A stretch of DNA of 64,000 nt from an uncultured Prevotellaceae bacterium (GCA_900316835.1 ONEL01000015.1:21287-85286); one strand, 5' to 3'; shown: positions 43,035 through 52,962, numbered from the stretch's first letter. Numbers and translations are program-made. The notes: generated by a model not told the origin, from the letters alone.

Positions 43035-44369
43035 ATGACAACAACAGTAGTTCCTCAAGTGAGAGTAGGCATCATGAATGAGCCTCAAGTTGAGTTCATC
43101 CTCAACAATGATTACCTAGTCAATGGCGAGCGCGTGACTGGCAACCAGCTTGCACGTTGCGTTGATGGCATGGTGGAATGGAACGGCAAGCGATATCACG
43201 ACTTGCTTTTTGAACCTGTGAACGTCGACAAGGACTCGTTCACACTCGAGAACGTGACAATTGGCGTGAGCTTCCACTGGGAACGCAAGGAGGATCAAAC
43301 CTTCCGTGGAGCGCTACACTTGATAGTGGAAAATGACAAGATCACCACTATCAACATCCTCTCGGTTGAGGAATACTTGCTCAGCGTCATTTCGAGCGAA
43401 ATGAGCGCAACAGCATCGCTTGAGCTACTCAAGGCTCATGCAGTGATTTCACGCAGCTGGTTACTGGCGCAAATCAAGAAGGATAACAACGAAGCCCTTG
43501 ACCATGATCCTGGTTTGCATCAAGAGTTTGCTTCTAATAGCGATGATGAGGAAATCAAGTGGTGGGACCGGGACGACCACGTGAACTTCGACGTGTGTGC
43601 CGACGACCACTGCCAGCGCTATCAGGGCATTACCCGTGCCTCGACCGAGGCTGTGCGTCAAGCCATTGAGGCCACCTGGGGCCAGGTGCTCATGTATGGC
43701 GGTGAGCTGTGCGACGCACGTTTCTCAAAGTCGTGCGGTGGCGTGTATGAGCAATTTGAGAACTGCTGGCAAGATGAGCATTATCCCTATTTGGTCGCTC
43801 GCCGTGATGATGACGACGAGATGAACTTCCCCGACCTTACTCGCGAGGACATAGCCGCCGACTGGATTCTATCATCGCCTCACGCCCATTGCAACACTAC
43901 CGACAAGGAGATACTCTCGCAAGTGCTCAATGACTACGACCAAGAGACTACCGACTTCTACCGCTGGCGCGTGGAATACACACAAGATGAACTTTCTAAA
44001 CTCATCAAGGAACGCACCGGCGACGACTATGGTCGCATCATCGACCTTGAGCCAGTGGCACGAGGCACCAGCGGTCGTCTCTACAAGCTGCGCATCGTGG
44101 GCGAGAAGATGAGCAAGACCATTGGCAAAGAGCTCGCTATTCGCTATGCCTTATCACCCTCGTGCCTCTATAGCTCGGCGTTTATCGTTGAGAAAATCAA
44201 CGAAATTCCCGACGGCTTCCCCGAGAAGTTCATATTGCGTGGCGCTGGCTGGGGCCATGGTGTGGGCTTGTGCCAAATTGGTGCCGCGGTGATGGGCGCT
44301 AAGGGCTACAGCTACGACCAAATTTTGCTGCACTACTTCATCGACGCTAACATCGAAACCATCTACTAA
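43035..44369 (+). CDS. SpoIID/LytB-domain protein without signal peptide
   Basis: 444 residues. The SpoIID domain (about 100-440) has VEEYLLSVISSEMSATASLE near 112, AHAVISRSWLL near 134, ARFSKSCGGVYEQFENCW near 230 and the closing LRGAGWGHGVGLCQIGAAVM near 401. SpoIID enzymes are lytic transglycosylases that act on glycan strands lacking stem peptides. No export signal is visible at the N terminus (TTTVVPQVRVGIMNEPQVEF), so it may act in the cytoplasm on imported fragments. ampG follows after 28 bases. Confidence 0.88.
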   Translation: MTTTVVPQVRVGIMNEPQVEFILNNDYLVNGERVTGNQLARCVDGMVEWNGKRYHDLLFEPVNVDKDSFTLENVTIGVSFHWERKEDQTFRGALHLIVENDKITTINILSVEEYLLSVISSEMSATASLELLKAHAVISRSWLLAQIKKDNNEALDHDPGLHQEFASNSDDEEIKWWDRDDHVNFDVCADDHCQRYQGITRASTEAVRQAIEATWGQVLMYGGELCDARFSKSCGGVYEQFENCWQDEHYPYLVARRDDDDEMNFPDLTREDIAADWILSSPHAHCNTTDKEILSQVLNDYDQETTDFYRWRVEYTQDELSKLIKERTGDDYGRIIDLEPVARGTSGRLYKLRIVGEKMSKTIGKELAIRYALSPSCLYSSAFIVEKINEIPDGFPEKFILRGAGWGHGVGLCQIGAAVMGAKGYSYDQILLHYFIDANIETIY

Positions 44370-44397
44370 TTAACGATTAATACTAAACATCACAACA

Positions 44398-45747
44398 ATG
44401 AGCGCATTATCAAAATTTAAAGCATCACCCTGGGCGTGGGTACCCACCCTGTATTTTGCCGAGGGAATACCTTATTTTATAGTTAACAACATCTCGGTGC
44501 TGATGCTCGCCAAGATGGGAGTGCCTAACGGGCAAATGGCACTCTTCACCAGTTTGCTCTACCTGCCATGGACCATCAAGCCATTTTGGAGTCCATTTGT
44601 CGATATCATCAAGACCAAGCGTTGGTGGGTAATTGCCATGCAGGTGCTAATGTCGGCTGCTTTTATTCTACTCACACTGGCTATGCCACACCCCGACCCC
44701 GCAACAATAGCTAGCGGTCAAACGCCCATCAGCTTATTCTACCTAACACTGATCTTATTTACCATCACAGCTTTTGCCTCGGCAACTCACGACATTGCCG
44801 CCGATGGTTTCTACATGCTAGCTCTGACCCAAAAGAATCAAGCAGCCTTTGTGGGAATCCGCAGTACATTCTACCGCTTGTCTTCAATCTTTGGGCAAGG
44901 AGTGCTGGTTTATATTGCCGGACGCATCGAGACTAGCACTGGCGACATTCCCATGTCGTGGTTCTGGACTATGCTGGTTACTGCTGTGATGTTTAGTGCC
45001 GTCACCCTTTATCACACATTCTTTGTTCCAAAGCCCGCTGCCGACAAGGCTCACCTCTCGACCGAGACTGCCGACGGCATCAAGCAGAAGCCCACCGCGG
45101 GACAGATTTTCAGGGAGTTTGGCCAGTCGTTTGCCACCTATTTCAAGAAGCCAGGCTTGTGGCTAGCTATCGCTTTCATGCTCTTGTATCGCTTGCCCGA
45201 GGCTTTCTTAATCAAGATGTGCACCCCATTTCTCGTGGCGGCCAAAGACGTGGGCGGCTTGGGACTTTCGACCGAGGGTGTAGGTATCGTCTATGGAACC
45301 ATTGGAGTGCTTTTCCTCACCATTGGTGGCATCTTGGGCGGAATCTATGCCTCGAAGGTAGGCTTAAAGAAATCGCTGTGGTGGATGGCGGCATGCATGA
45401 CATTACCTTGCCTCACCTTTGTTTATCTTGCTATTTGGCAACCCGACAACATTGTGAACATTAGCATTGCGGTTGCTATTGAGCAGTTTGGTTATGGTTT
45501 TGGCTTCACCGCCTACATGCTTTATATGATATATTTCTCGGAGGGTGAATTTAAGACATCGCACTATGCCATTTGCACAGCATTCATGGCACTGAGCATG
45601 ATGATTCCGGGCATGTTTGCCGGCTACATTCAGGAGGCTATAGGCTATGTGAACTTCTTCTGGATGGTAATAGCTTGCTGTGTAGCGACACTGATTGTCA
45701 CCTTCCTCGTCGACCGCAAAATCGACCCCGACTACGGACACAAATAA
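44398..45747 (+). CDS. ampG: AmpG-family muropeptide permease
   Basis: 449 residues, major facilitator superfamily with about twelve helices. AWVPTLYFAEGIPYFIVNNI at residue 12, YLPWTIKPFWSPFVDIIKTK near 57 and ATHDIAADGFYMLALTQKNQ near 124 are AmpG-like. It imports GlcNAc-anhydroMurNAc muropeptides across the inner membrane. Its place among SpoIID, NamZ, MurK and MurQ supports that substrate. A 160-base gap with a long-range inverted repeat separates it from namZ. Confidence 0.88.
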   Translation: MSALSKFKASPWAWVPTLYFAEGIPYFIVNNISVLMLAKMGVPNGQMALFTSLLYLPWTIKPFWSPFVDIIKTKRWWVIAMQVLMSAAFILLTLAMPHPDPATIASGQTPISLFYLTLILFTITAFASATHDIAADGFYMLALTQKNQAAFVGIRSTFYRLSSIFGQGVLVYIAGRIETSTGDIPMSWFWTMLVTAVMFSAVTLYHTFFVPKPAADKAHLSTETADGIKQKPTAGQIFREFGQSFATYFKKPGLWLAIAFMLLYRLPEAFLIKMCTPFLVAAKDVGGLGLSTEGVGIVYGTIGVLFLTIGGILGGIYASKVGLKKSLWWMAACMTLPCLTFVYLAIWQPDNIVNISIAVAIEQFGYGFGFTAYMLYMIYFSEGEFKTSHYAICTAFMALSMMIPGMFAGYIQEAIGYVNFFWMVIACCVATLIVTFLVDRKIDPDYGHK

Positions 45748-45760
45748 AACAATTTTATTT

Positions 45761-45889
45761 TAACCACAGATTAAACAAATTCTCAAAAGCAACCGGTTTA
45801 AGCGTTGGATTATTAATTAATTTTGGAGAGCGCTCTGTTAAGATTGAACGTATTGTAAACTTCAAAAAATCTGTTTAACTTGTGGGTTA
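45761..45889. other. Long-range inverted repeat between ampG and namZ
   Basis: TAACCACAGATTAAACA (45761-45777) is nearly complementary to TGTTTAACTTGTGGGTTA (45872-45889), enclosing about 95 bases. The ACCACAGATTAAACA string is, as I recall, a common intergenic motif in Bacteroidales. It could fold in the mRNA and affect expression between ampG and namZ. Confidence 0.4.
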
Positions 45890-45907
45890 TTTAAAAGATA
45901 TATAGAT

Positions 45908-47161
45908 ATGAAACGACACATTTTATTTATAGCAATGGCACTGGTGGCTGTTATGGCCAGTGCGGTAGTGAAACCTGGCATTGAGGTGCTGCGCGATGGT
46001 GGCTTTAAGCAGCTTCAAGGCAAGCGCGTGGGACTAGTGACAAATCCTAGTGGCATTGACAACAACCTTAAGTCGACTGTCGACATCCTCAACGAAGCTC
46101 CCGGTGTGAAACTGGTGGCATTATTTGGCCCCGAGCATGGTGTGCGTGGCAATGCACATGCCGGCGATGCTGTGGGCGATGCTGTCGACCCCGCAACGGG
46201 CGTGAAGATGTACTCGCTCTACGGCAAGACTCATGAGCCCACCGCCGAGATGCTGCGCGACATCGACGTGCTCATCTACGACATTCAAGACATAGGTTGC
46301 CGCAGCTACACGTTCTACGCCACCATGGGCGTGTGCATGCAAGCCTGCGCCAAGCACAACAAGGAATTCATGGTGCTCGACCGTCCCAACCCCCTGGGAG
46401 GCAACAAAGTGGAAGGCAATCTTGTGGAGCCTGGATATTTCTCGTTTGTGAGCAAATATGCCATTCCCTATCTCTACGGCCTCACTCCAGGCGAGCTGGC
46501 TCAATATCTCAATGAGGAGGGCATTATAGCCAAAGAGTCGAAGACTGGCAAAAAATGTAAGCTCACAGTAATTCCCATGGAAGGGTGGACTCGCGACATG
46601 AAGTTCCGCGACACCGGCATGCCCTGGGTGCTGCCATCGCCACAGATTCCCGCACCCGAGAACGCGTTTTTCTATCCCGTGAGTGGCATCCTGGGCGAGC
46701 TGTATATCTTCAACACCGGCATTGGCTACACACTACCTTTTGAGTGCTTCGCGGCATCGTGGATTGATGCCGAAGCTCTAGCCAAAAACATGAACGCGTT
46801 GAACCTGCCGGGCATGCACTTCCGCCCCATTAACTACAAACCATTCTTTGCGTTAAGCGTGGCTGTTGACAAGAGCCTGCAGGAGGTTCATGGTGTACAA
46901 ATTTATATTACCGACCCCGACAAGGCTAATCTTGTGCTCACACAGTTCTATTTCCTGCAAGTGATTCACGAGATGTACCCCAATCAACAGCTCTTTGAGC
47001 AAAACCCCAAGCGCTATGCAATGTTTGACAAGGTGTGTGGTACCAAGGAAATTCGCGAGCGTTTCACTAAGCGCTACAGGGTTGAGGACATTGTTGATTA
47101 CTTCAACAAGGACACCGAGGCCTTCAAGGCAAAGTCAAGTAAATACTACTTGTATCACTAA
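45908..47161 (+). CDS. namZ: Exo-beta-N-acetylmuramidase NamZ (DUF1343)
   Basis: 417 residues with a signal peptide (RHILFIAMALVAVMASAV). DUF1343 features: GKRVGLVTNPSGIDNNLKST near 39, LFGPEHGVRGNAHAGDAVGD near 75, VLIYDIQDIGCRSYTFYATM near 121, and VLDRPNPLGGNKVEGNLVEP near 155. NamZ enzymes release MurNAc from the non-reducing ends of peptidoglycan fragments in the periplasm. MurNAc would then feed MurK and MurQ encoded 4-5 kb downstream. Confidence 0.9.
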   Translation: MKRHILFIAMALVAVMASAVVKPGIEVLRDGGFKQLQGKRVGLVTNPSGIDNNLKSTVDILNEAPGVKLVALFGPEHGVRGNAHAGDAVGDAVDPATGVKMYSLYGKTHEPTAEMLRDIDVLIYDIQDIGCRSYTFYATMGVCMQACAKHNKEFMVLDRPNPLGGNKVEGNLVEPGYFSFVSKYAIPYLYGLTPGELAQYLNEEGIIAKESKTGKKCKLTVIPMEGWTRDMKFRDTGMPWVLPSPQIPAPENAFFYPVSGILGELYIFNTGIGYTLPFECFAASWIDAEALAKNMNALNLPGMHFRPINYKPFFALSVAVDKSLQEVHGVQIYITDPDKANLVLTQFYFLQVIHEMYPNQQLFEQNPKRYAMFDKVCGTKEIRERFTKRYRVEDIVDYFNKDTEAFKAKSSKYYLYH

Positions 47162-47190
47162 TCTCGACAATCCACGACCTCTAGAAAAAG

Positions 47191-49971
47191 ATGGACGAGA
47201 AGCACAAAACATATATCAAGCGCATCAAGGATTTTATTCCTCGAGACCGCATCTACACCGACGACCTGCACTGCCTAGCGTGGGGCACTGACGCTGGTTT
47301 CTACCGCAACATTCCACAAGTGGTAGTGCGCTCAAAGGACGAGAATGAAGTGTCACAACTGCTGGCTATCGCCAATGAGCTTCACCTTCCCGTCACCTTC
47401 CGTGCTGCTGGCACAAGCTTGAGTGGGCAAACTAATACTGATTCCATTCTTATTGTGGCAGGCAAGCATTGGGAGCACTATCATGTAGCGGCTGATGCCA
47501 GTTACATCAAGCTACAGCCAGGACTGGTGGGCAGCGATGTTGACAAGATACTAGCTAGGTATGACCGCGCCTTTACCCCCGACCCTGCTAGCAAAAACTC
47601 CGCTATGGTGGGAGGCATCGTCATTAACAATGCCAGTGGCATGAGTTGTGGCACTCACGCCAATAGCGACCGCATGATGCTCTCAATGCGCATCGTTATG
47701 GCCGACGGCACCGTGCTCGACACAGGCGACAAAGTGAGCCGCGAAGCTTTCACTTTGTCACACCCTTCATTCATTCGCCGCATCGAGGAAATTCGTGACC
47801 GCGTGAACAATGACGCCCAACTGGTTGAACGCATCCGCTACAAGTATGCTATCAAGAACGTCACAGGCCTTAACATCTCACCATTTATCAACTATAGCGA
47901 CCCGTTCGACATCATCACACACTTGATGGTGGGTAGCGAAGGAACTCTGGCATTTGGTAGCGAGTTCACGATGAAGACTGGACCTCTAGCTCCCTACCGC
48001 GCTAGCGCCATGCTTTACTTCCAAGATATGCGCAAGGCATGCGAAGCCGTGGTGGCTATGAAAAAGGGACCAGTTCACTGTGCCGAACTTCTTGACAAGA
48101 AATCGCTCGCCAGTGTCAATGACACCACTGGTGAAGGACTAACCGCGGTCCTCATTCAAACCTTTGCCGACAGTAAGGAACAGTTGCAGAACAACATTAA
48201 CGATATAATGGCTATCCTTGAGCCATTCCACTTGTTTGTGCCAGCCAATTTCACCTCCGACCCAGCCATCTATGGCAAGTACTGGGCAATACGCTCGGGC
48301 ATCTTCCCAAGCGTGGGTGGTACACGCCCGCTTGGCACGACGGTACTTATTGAGGATGTGGCTTTCCACATCGAGGACTTGCCTCAAGCCACCGTCGACC
48401 TGGCACAGTTGCTCGAAGATTATGGCTACGACGACAGTTGCATCTATGGCCATGCCCTTGAGGGCAACTACCACTTCATTATCTCGCAGTCGTTCGACAC
48501 CCAAGAAGAGATAAAACGCTACGAGAACTTGATGCGTGCGGTGGTGGAGCTGGTCATCGACAAATATGACGGCTCACTAAAGGCCGAACATGGCACAGGT
48601 CGCAACATGGCACCCTTTGTCAAGAAAGAATGGGGCGAGAAGGCTTATCAGGTGATGCTTGACGTGAAGCAACTCTTCGACCCTAATGGCATTCTTAACC
48701 CGGGTGTAATCTTTAACGACGACCCCGAGTGCTACATCAAGAACCTTAAACCCATGCCCTTGACCAACGATAACGTGAACAAGTGCATTGAGTGCGGTTT
48801 TTGTGAGGTGAACTGTGTGAGCAGCGGTCTCACTCTCTCGTCGCGCCAGCGCATCATCGTGCAGCGTGAGATTTCTCGACTCAAAACCACAGGCGAAGAT
48901 CCACAACGGCTCAAGTGTCTTGAAAAGCAATATAAATACTACGGCGAGGCCACTTGCGCCGCCGATGGCCTCTGCGCCACCTCATGTCCCATGGGCATCG
49001 ATGTGGGAGAGATGACCCACGACTTGCGCAAGGAGCACAACAGCCCTATGGCACACAGCATTGGAAGCTATGTGTCACGCCATTTCGCCTTGACCAAGGG
49101 GGGCATCAAGTCGCTACTCTACGTTGCTAGCGCAGCCCATGCCGTGCTAGGCGATAGCGGAGTGAAAGCGGTGGGCAAAGCATTGCATGCCATGGGAGCA
49201 CCACTATGGACGCCGTCCACACCTCGTCCCCACAAGATGCAACCGTTGCAACAGCTCCCTAGCGAGAAGAAAGTGGTGTATTTCCCCAGCTGTCTCAACC
49301 AGGCACTAGGGCGAAGCAAGCACGAAACCAACGTCGACCTCGTCGACAAGGTGGTGTCCTTTCTTGGCAAAGCTGGATGGGAAGTGATTTTCCCTCACGA
49401 CATGAGCAACTTGTGCTGTGGCATGATATGGAACAGCAAGGGAATGCCTGATGTGGCTAACGAGAAGACTAAGGAACTGGAAGAAGCAATGCTCAAAGCA
49501 AGCAACAATGGCGAGTTTCTTGTGGTGTGTGACCAGAGCCCATGCTTGCATCACATGCGCGAGCACATGGAGCGAGTCAAGCCTCTGGAACTCATGGAGT
49601 TTATCCACGACCATGTGGCCGACGACCTGGTGTTCACCCCCACCCACGAACCCATAGCACTGCACCTCACCTGCTCCACACGCTTGATGAAGATTGACGA
49701 CAAGATGCTTTCTCTCGCCAAGCGATGCTCAACAAGCGTGCTCGTGCCCGAGGGTGTGGGATGTTGTGGCTTTGCAGGCGACAAAGGTTTCACGCACCCC
49801 GAGCTCAACGAGTGGGCACTGCGCAAGTTGCGCCCCCAAATTGAGGAGGCAGGCATAAGCCGTGGCTTCAGCAACAGTCGCACCTGTGAGATAGGGCTCA
49901 CCACCCACAGCGGGATTCCATACCAGTCACTCATCTACCTCATAGACGAGTGCACAAGCTTGAAGAAATAA
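47191..49971 (+). CDS. FAD and Fe-S D-lactate-dehydrogenase-type oxidoreductase
   Basis: 926 residues. A PCMH-type FAD domain (about 40-225) has PVTFRAAGTSLSGQTNTDSI, GGIVINNASGMSCGTHANSD and LMVGSEGTLAFGSEFTM. The FAD-oxidase C domain runs to about 500. Two 4Fe-4S clusters follow (CIECGFCEVNC near 532, CAADGLCATSCPMGID near 588), then a heterodisulphide-reductase-like half with CCG boxes (NLCCGMIWNSKG near 743, GVGCCGFAGDKGFTHP near 855). This is the fused GlcD/GlcF layout of D-2-hydroxyacid dehydrogenases. Between namZ and murQ, D-lactate released by MurQ is the likely substrate. Confidence 0.88.
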   Translation: MDEKHKTYIKRIKDFIPRDRIYTDDLHCLAWGTDAGFYRNIPQVVVRSKDENEVSQLLAIANELHLPVTFRAAGTSLSGQTNTDSILIVAGKHWEHYHVAADASYIKLQPGLVGSDVDKILARYDRAFTPDPASKNSAMVGGIVINNASGMSCGTHANSDRMMLSMRIVMADGTVLDTGDKVSREAFTLSHPSFIRRIEEIRDRVNNDAQLVERIRYKYAIKNVTGLNISPFINYSDPFDIITHLMVGSEGTLAFGSEFTMKTGPLAPYRASAMLYFQDMRKACEAVVAMKKGPVHCAELLDKKSLASVNDTTGEGLTAVLIQTFADSKEQLQNNINDIMAILEPFHLFVPANFTSDPAIYGKYWAIRSGIFPSVGGTRPLGTTVLIEDVAFHIEDLPQATVDLAQLLEDYGYDDSCIYGHALEGNYHFIISQSFDTQEEIKRYENLMRAVVELVIDKYDGSLKAEHGTGRNMAPFVKKEWGEKAYQVMLDVKQLFDPNGILNPGVIFNDDPECYIKNLKPMPLTNDNVNKCIECGFCEVNCVSSGLTLSSRQRIIVQREISRLKTTGEDPQRLKCLEKQYKYYGEATCAADGLCATSCPMGIDVGEMTHDLRKEHNSPMAHSIGSYVSRHFALTKGGIKSLLYVASAAHAVLGDSGVKAVGKALHAMGAPLWTPSTPRPHKMQPLQQLPSEKKVVYFPSCLNQALGRSKHETNVDLVDKVVSFLGKAGWEVIFPHDMSNLCCGMIWNSKGMPDVANEKTKELEEAMLKASNNGEFLVVCDQSPCLHHMREHMERVKPLELMEFIHDHVADDLVFTPTHEPIALHLTCSTRLMKIDDKMLSLAKRCSTSVLVPEGVGCCGFAGDKGFTHPELNEWALRKLRPQIEEAGISRGFSNSRTCEIGLTTHSGIPYQSLIYLIDECTSLKK

Positions 49972-50001
49972 TAACAACATTACAAAAAGATAAATATATA
50001 T

Positions 50002-51159
50002 ATGGCAAAAAATAACAAACGACTCCTCTCGCTCGACATCTTGCGAGGAATAACAATAGCTGGCATGCTACTGGTGAACAACCCTGGCTCATGGAGTAAC
50101 CTCTATGCTCCGCTAGAGCATGCTGAGTGGATAGGGCTCACACCCACCGACCTGGTATTTCCGTTCTTCATGTTTGTGATGGGAGTGTCGATGTATTTTT
50201 CCCTGCGCAAATTCAATTTCAAGCCTAGCGGTAGCGCCATGCTCAAGATTTGTCGTCGCACTATTGTACTATTCCTCATTGGATGGATGGTGCAGTGGTT
50301 TGGCATGTGGTTGCGAGGCCTCTACGACCCCGAGTCTCACTTCTTCGCTCGCATGTTTGGCGACCTGCGCATACTGGGGGTCTTCCAGCGTCTGGCTTTA
50401 GTCTATTTCTTTGGTTCGATAATCGCTTTGCTTTTCAAGAGCAAGTTTATCCCCTGGATAATAGGTCTCATTCTTATTGTATATGCAATAATATTAGGCA
50501 CTGGCAATGGCTATGAGTTCTCGCTCGAGAATATACTCTCACGTGTAGACATGGCAGTGCTGGGTGAAGATCACATGTATCACGAGCAGGCATTTGGAAA
50601 AACACTGGCGCTCGACCCCGAGGGGCTCTTGAGCACACTGCCTTGCATCGCTCATGTTCTAATAGGGTTCATGATGGGCAAGTGCATCAATACTGTTCAC
50701 GACAACCGTGAGCGCATAGTCGAGATTGCCGTGTGGGGTGCGTTAATGCTACTGGTGGGATGGCTGGCGCAATATGGCATTCCATGTGGCAAGAAGGCAT
50801 GGACCTCGAGCTACGTGCTCATCACCTGCGGCATGGCATCATGCATCCTCGCCATGCTCATCTACTGCATCGACATCAAGGGCCACAACCGCTGGTGTCG
50901 CTTCTTCCAGTCGTTTGGCGTGAACCCACTGTTCTGCTACTTAGTGGGCACGGTGCTGGCTATCGCCTTTGGCGCAGTGCGCTTTGGCACCAATGCTAGT
51001 GGCGACCCAGTGACCATGCATAGCCTCATCCACGATGGCTGCAAGGCCATCACCTGGTCGCCCGAGGCTGCCTCGTGCCTCTATGCCATCACCTTTGTGC
51101 TCATCACATGGTGCTTTGGCTACATCCTTTATAAAAAGAAAATCTATATAAAAATATAA
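50002..51159 (+). CDS. DUF5009/HGSNAT-like membrane protein, possible MurNAc transporter (MurT-like)
   Basis: 385 residues with about ten helices. The N terminus RLLSLDILRGITIAGMLLVN and LTPTDLVFPFFMFVMGVSM near 48 match the DUF5009 family, related to lysosomal heparan-glucosaminide acetyltransferase and bacterial NagX. FGVNPLFCYLVGTVL near 300 is another family block. In Tannerella a membrane protein directly before murK-murQ (MurT) imports MurNAc, as I recall; this gene has that position. Transport and acetyl transfer are both open. Confidence 0.78.
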   Translation: MAKNNKRLLSLDILRGITIAGMLLVNNPGSWSNLYAPLEHAEWIGLTPTDLVFPFFMFVMGVSMYFSLRKFNFKPSGSAMLKICRRTIVLFLIGWMVQWFGMWLRGLYDPESHFFARMFGDLRILGVFQRLALVYFFGSIIALLFKSKFIPWIIGLILIVYAIILGTGNGYEFSLENILSRVDMAVLGEDHMYHEQAFGKTLALDPEGLLSTLPCIAHVLIGFMMGKCINTVHDNRERIVEIAVWGALMLLVGWLAQYGIPCGKKAWTSSYVLITCGMASCILAMLIYCIDIKGHNRWCRFFQSFGVNPLFCYLVGTVLAIAFGAVRFGTNASGDPVTMHSLIHDGCKAITWSPEAASCLYAITFVLITWCFGYILYKKKIYIKI

Positions 51160-51225
51160 TATTAAAAACATCGAGCATTCGATTTAAATAAGAAAAAAAG
51201 AATAATAACTAAATAATATTACACT

Positions 51226-52068
51226 ATGATTTTAATTGCTGATTGCGGATCAACCAAGATTGACTGGTGTCTGCTTAACGGGAAAAAGAAAGTTGCTCAA
51301 ATCTTCACCACCGGCATGAACGCTCTGCTCATGACCGAGGAAGAAATGGCCGAGTGTATCATGACCGAACTCATGCCCAACCTGCGCGGATATGAAGTTG
51401 ATGAGATTTTCTACTATGGTGCCGGCATCATTAGCGATGAGATAAAGAGTCATGTTATCAATGCCCTCAAGCGCAACATGCCTCAAGTTAGCAAAATAGA
51501 AGTTGATACCGACTTGCTGGCAGCGGCTCGCGCCTTGTGCCAGCATGAGCCTGGAATAGCTTGCATCATGGGTACCGGTAGCAATAGTTGCTACTACGAT
51601 GGCGAGAAGGTAGTCGACAACGTGTCGCCACTGGGCTACATCCTGGGCGATGAAGGTAGTGGAGCTGTACTTGGCAAGCTGCTGGTGGGCGACGTGCTCA
51701 AGAAGCAACTGCCTGAACACTTGTGCGAGAAATTTCTCAAGGAGTATAACATGGATCGCAACACCATTATCGACCGTGTGTATCGCAAGCCTGCCGCCAA
51801 CCGCTTCCTGGCACAGTTTGCTCCATTCTTGCAACGCAACATCGCCGAGCCATCAATACATGCTCTAGTGTTGCGTTCATTCACCGATTTCTTCACACGC
51901 AATGTAGCCAGCTATCCCGGCTACAAGGAGTTGCCATGTAATTTTGTGGGCTCTATAGCAATGCTCCAGAAGGATGTCCTCACCGAGGCCGCTGGCAAGC
52001 TTGGAATCACCATTGGCACTATCATTCAAGCTCCAATGGAGGGTCTAATAAAGTTCCACGCTAGTTAA
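51226..52068 (+). CDS. murK: N-acetylmuramate/N-acetylglucosamine kinase
   Basis: 280 residues of the BadF/BadG ASKHA family with an intact phosphate-1 loop (LIADCGSTKIDWCLLNG). Other motifs: DEIFYYGAGIISDEIKSHVI near 59, DTDLLAAARALCQHEPGIAC near 95, IMGTGSNSCYYDGEKVVDN near 114 and LGYILGDEGSGAVLGKLLVG near 136. It phosphorylates MurNAc or GlcNAc at position 6 in the cytoplasm. murQ starts 72 bases later, as in murTKQ clusters. GlcNAc preference cannot be excluded. Confidence 0.85.
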   Translation: MILIADCGSTKIDWCLLNGKKKVAQIFTTGMNALLMTEEEMAECIMTELMPNLRGYEVDEIFYYGAGIISDEIKSHVINALKRNMPQVSKIEVDTDLLAAARALCQHEPGIACIMGTGSNSCYYDGEKVVDNVSPLGYILGDEGSGAVLGKLLVGDVLKKQLPEHLCEKFLKEYNMDRNTIIDRVYRKPAANRFLAQFAPFLQRNIAEPSIHALVLRSFTDFFTRNVASYPGYKELPCNFVGSIAMLQKDVLTEAAGKLGITIGTIIQAPMEGLIKFHAS

Positions 52069-52140
52069 TGTATAACTCACAACGCACAAAAATTCCTTAC
52101 ACTCAACACGTTACACTTATTACTTAACACTTAAATAGCC

Positions 52141-52962
52141 ATGGCTTTTATAAAGATTAGCGAGCAGCCCTCGCTCTACAACGACCTTGAGAAGAAGAGT
52201 GTGCACGAGTTGCTCACCGAGATCAACCAAGAAGACCACAAAGTGGCCGACGCGGTGCAAAAGACGATTCCTCACATTGAGCGACTCGTCACGGGCATCG
52301 TTGAGCGCATGAAACGTGGCGGGCGCATCTTCTACATGGGAGCCGGAACTAGCGGGCGACTGGGCGTGCTCGATGCTAGCGAAATCCCCCCCACCTTTGG
52401 CATGGACCCAGGGTGGATAATAGGTCTTATTGCCGGCGGCGACTATGCCCTGCGCAATGCCGTCGAGAATGCCGAAGACGATGAGTCTCAGGCATGGAAA
52501 GACTTGCAAAAATATGGAGTCAACGACAAGGACACCGTGATTGGTATCGCCGCCAGTGGCACTACTCCCTATGTGATTGGCGCTCTGCGTGACGCCCGCG
52601 CTCATGGCTGCCTCACTGCCGCCATCACCAGCAATCCCGACGCTCCCGTGAGCGAGGTGGCTGAGATAGCGATAGAGATGATTGTGGGACCTGAATATGT
52701 CACTGGCAGTAGTCGCATGAAGAGTGGCACTGGCCAAAAACTCATTTGCAACATGATTTCCACTAGCGTGATGATACAGATGGGTCGCGTCAAGGGCAAC
52801 AAGATGGTGAACATGCAGCTCACTAACAAGAAGCTCGTGGACCGTGGCACACGCATGGTGGTCGATGAGTTAGGACTGAGCTACGATGAGGCAAAGCGAT
52901 TGCTATTGCTCCACGGTAGCGTAAAGAAAGCATGCGATGCTTATCGTGGCATAAATGAATAA
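52141..52962 (+). CDS. murQ: N-acetylmuramic acid 6-phosphate etherase
   Basis: 273 residues with a SIS domain. ITEQPSLYNDLEKKSVHELL-like start (ISEQPSLYNDLEKKSVHELL), IFYMGAGTSGRLGVLDASEI near 62, GLIAGGDYALRNAVENAEDD near 95, and ITGSSRMK-type block EYVTGSSRMKSGTGQKLICN near 183. MurQ removes D-lactate from MurNAc-6P, giving GlcNAc-6P. The end overlaps the following frame; the SGNH gene proper starts 31 bases after the stop. Confidence 0.95.
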   Translation: MAFIKISEQPSLYNDLEKKSVHELLTEINQEDHKVADAVQKTIPHIERLVTGIVERMKRGGRIFYMGAGTSGRLGVLDASEIPPTFGMDPGWIIGLIAGGDYALRNAVENAEDDESQAWKDLQKYGVNDKDTVIGIAASGTTPYVIGALRDARAHGCLTAAITSNPDAPVSEVAEIAIEMIVGPEYVTGSSRMKSGTGQKLICNMISTSVMIQMGRVKGNKMVNMQLTNKKLVDRGTRMVVDELGLSYDEAKRLLLLHGSVKKACDAYRGINE

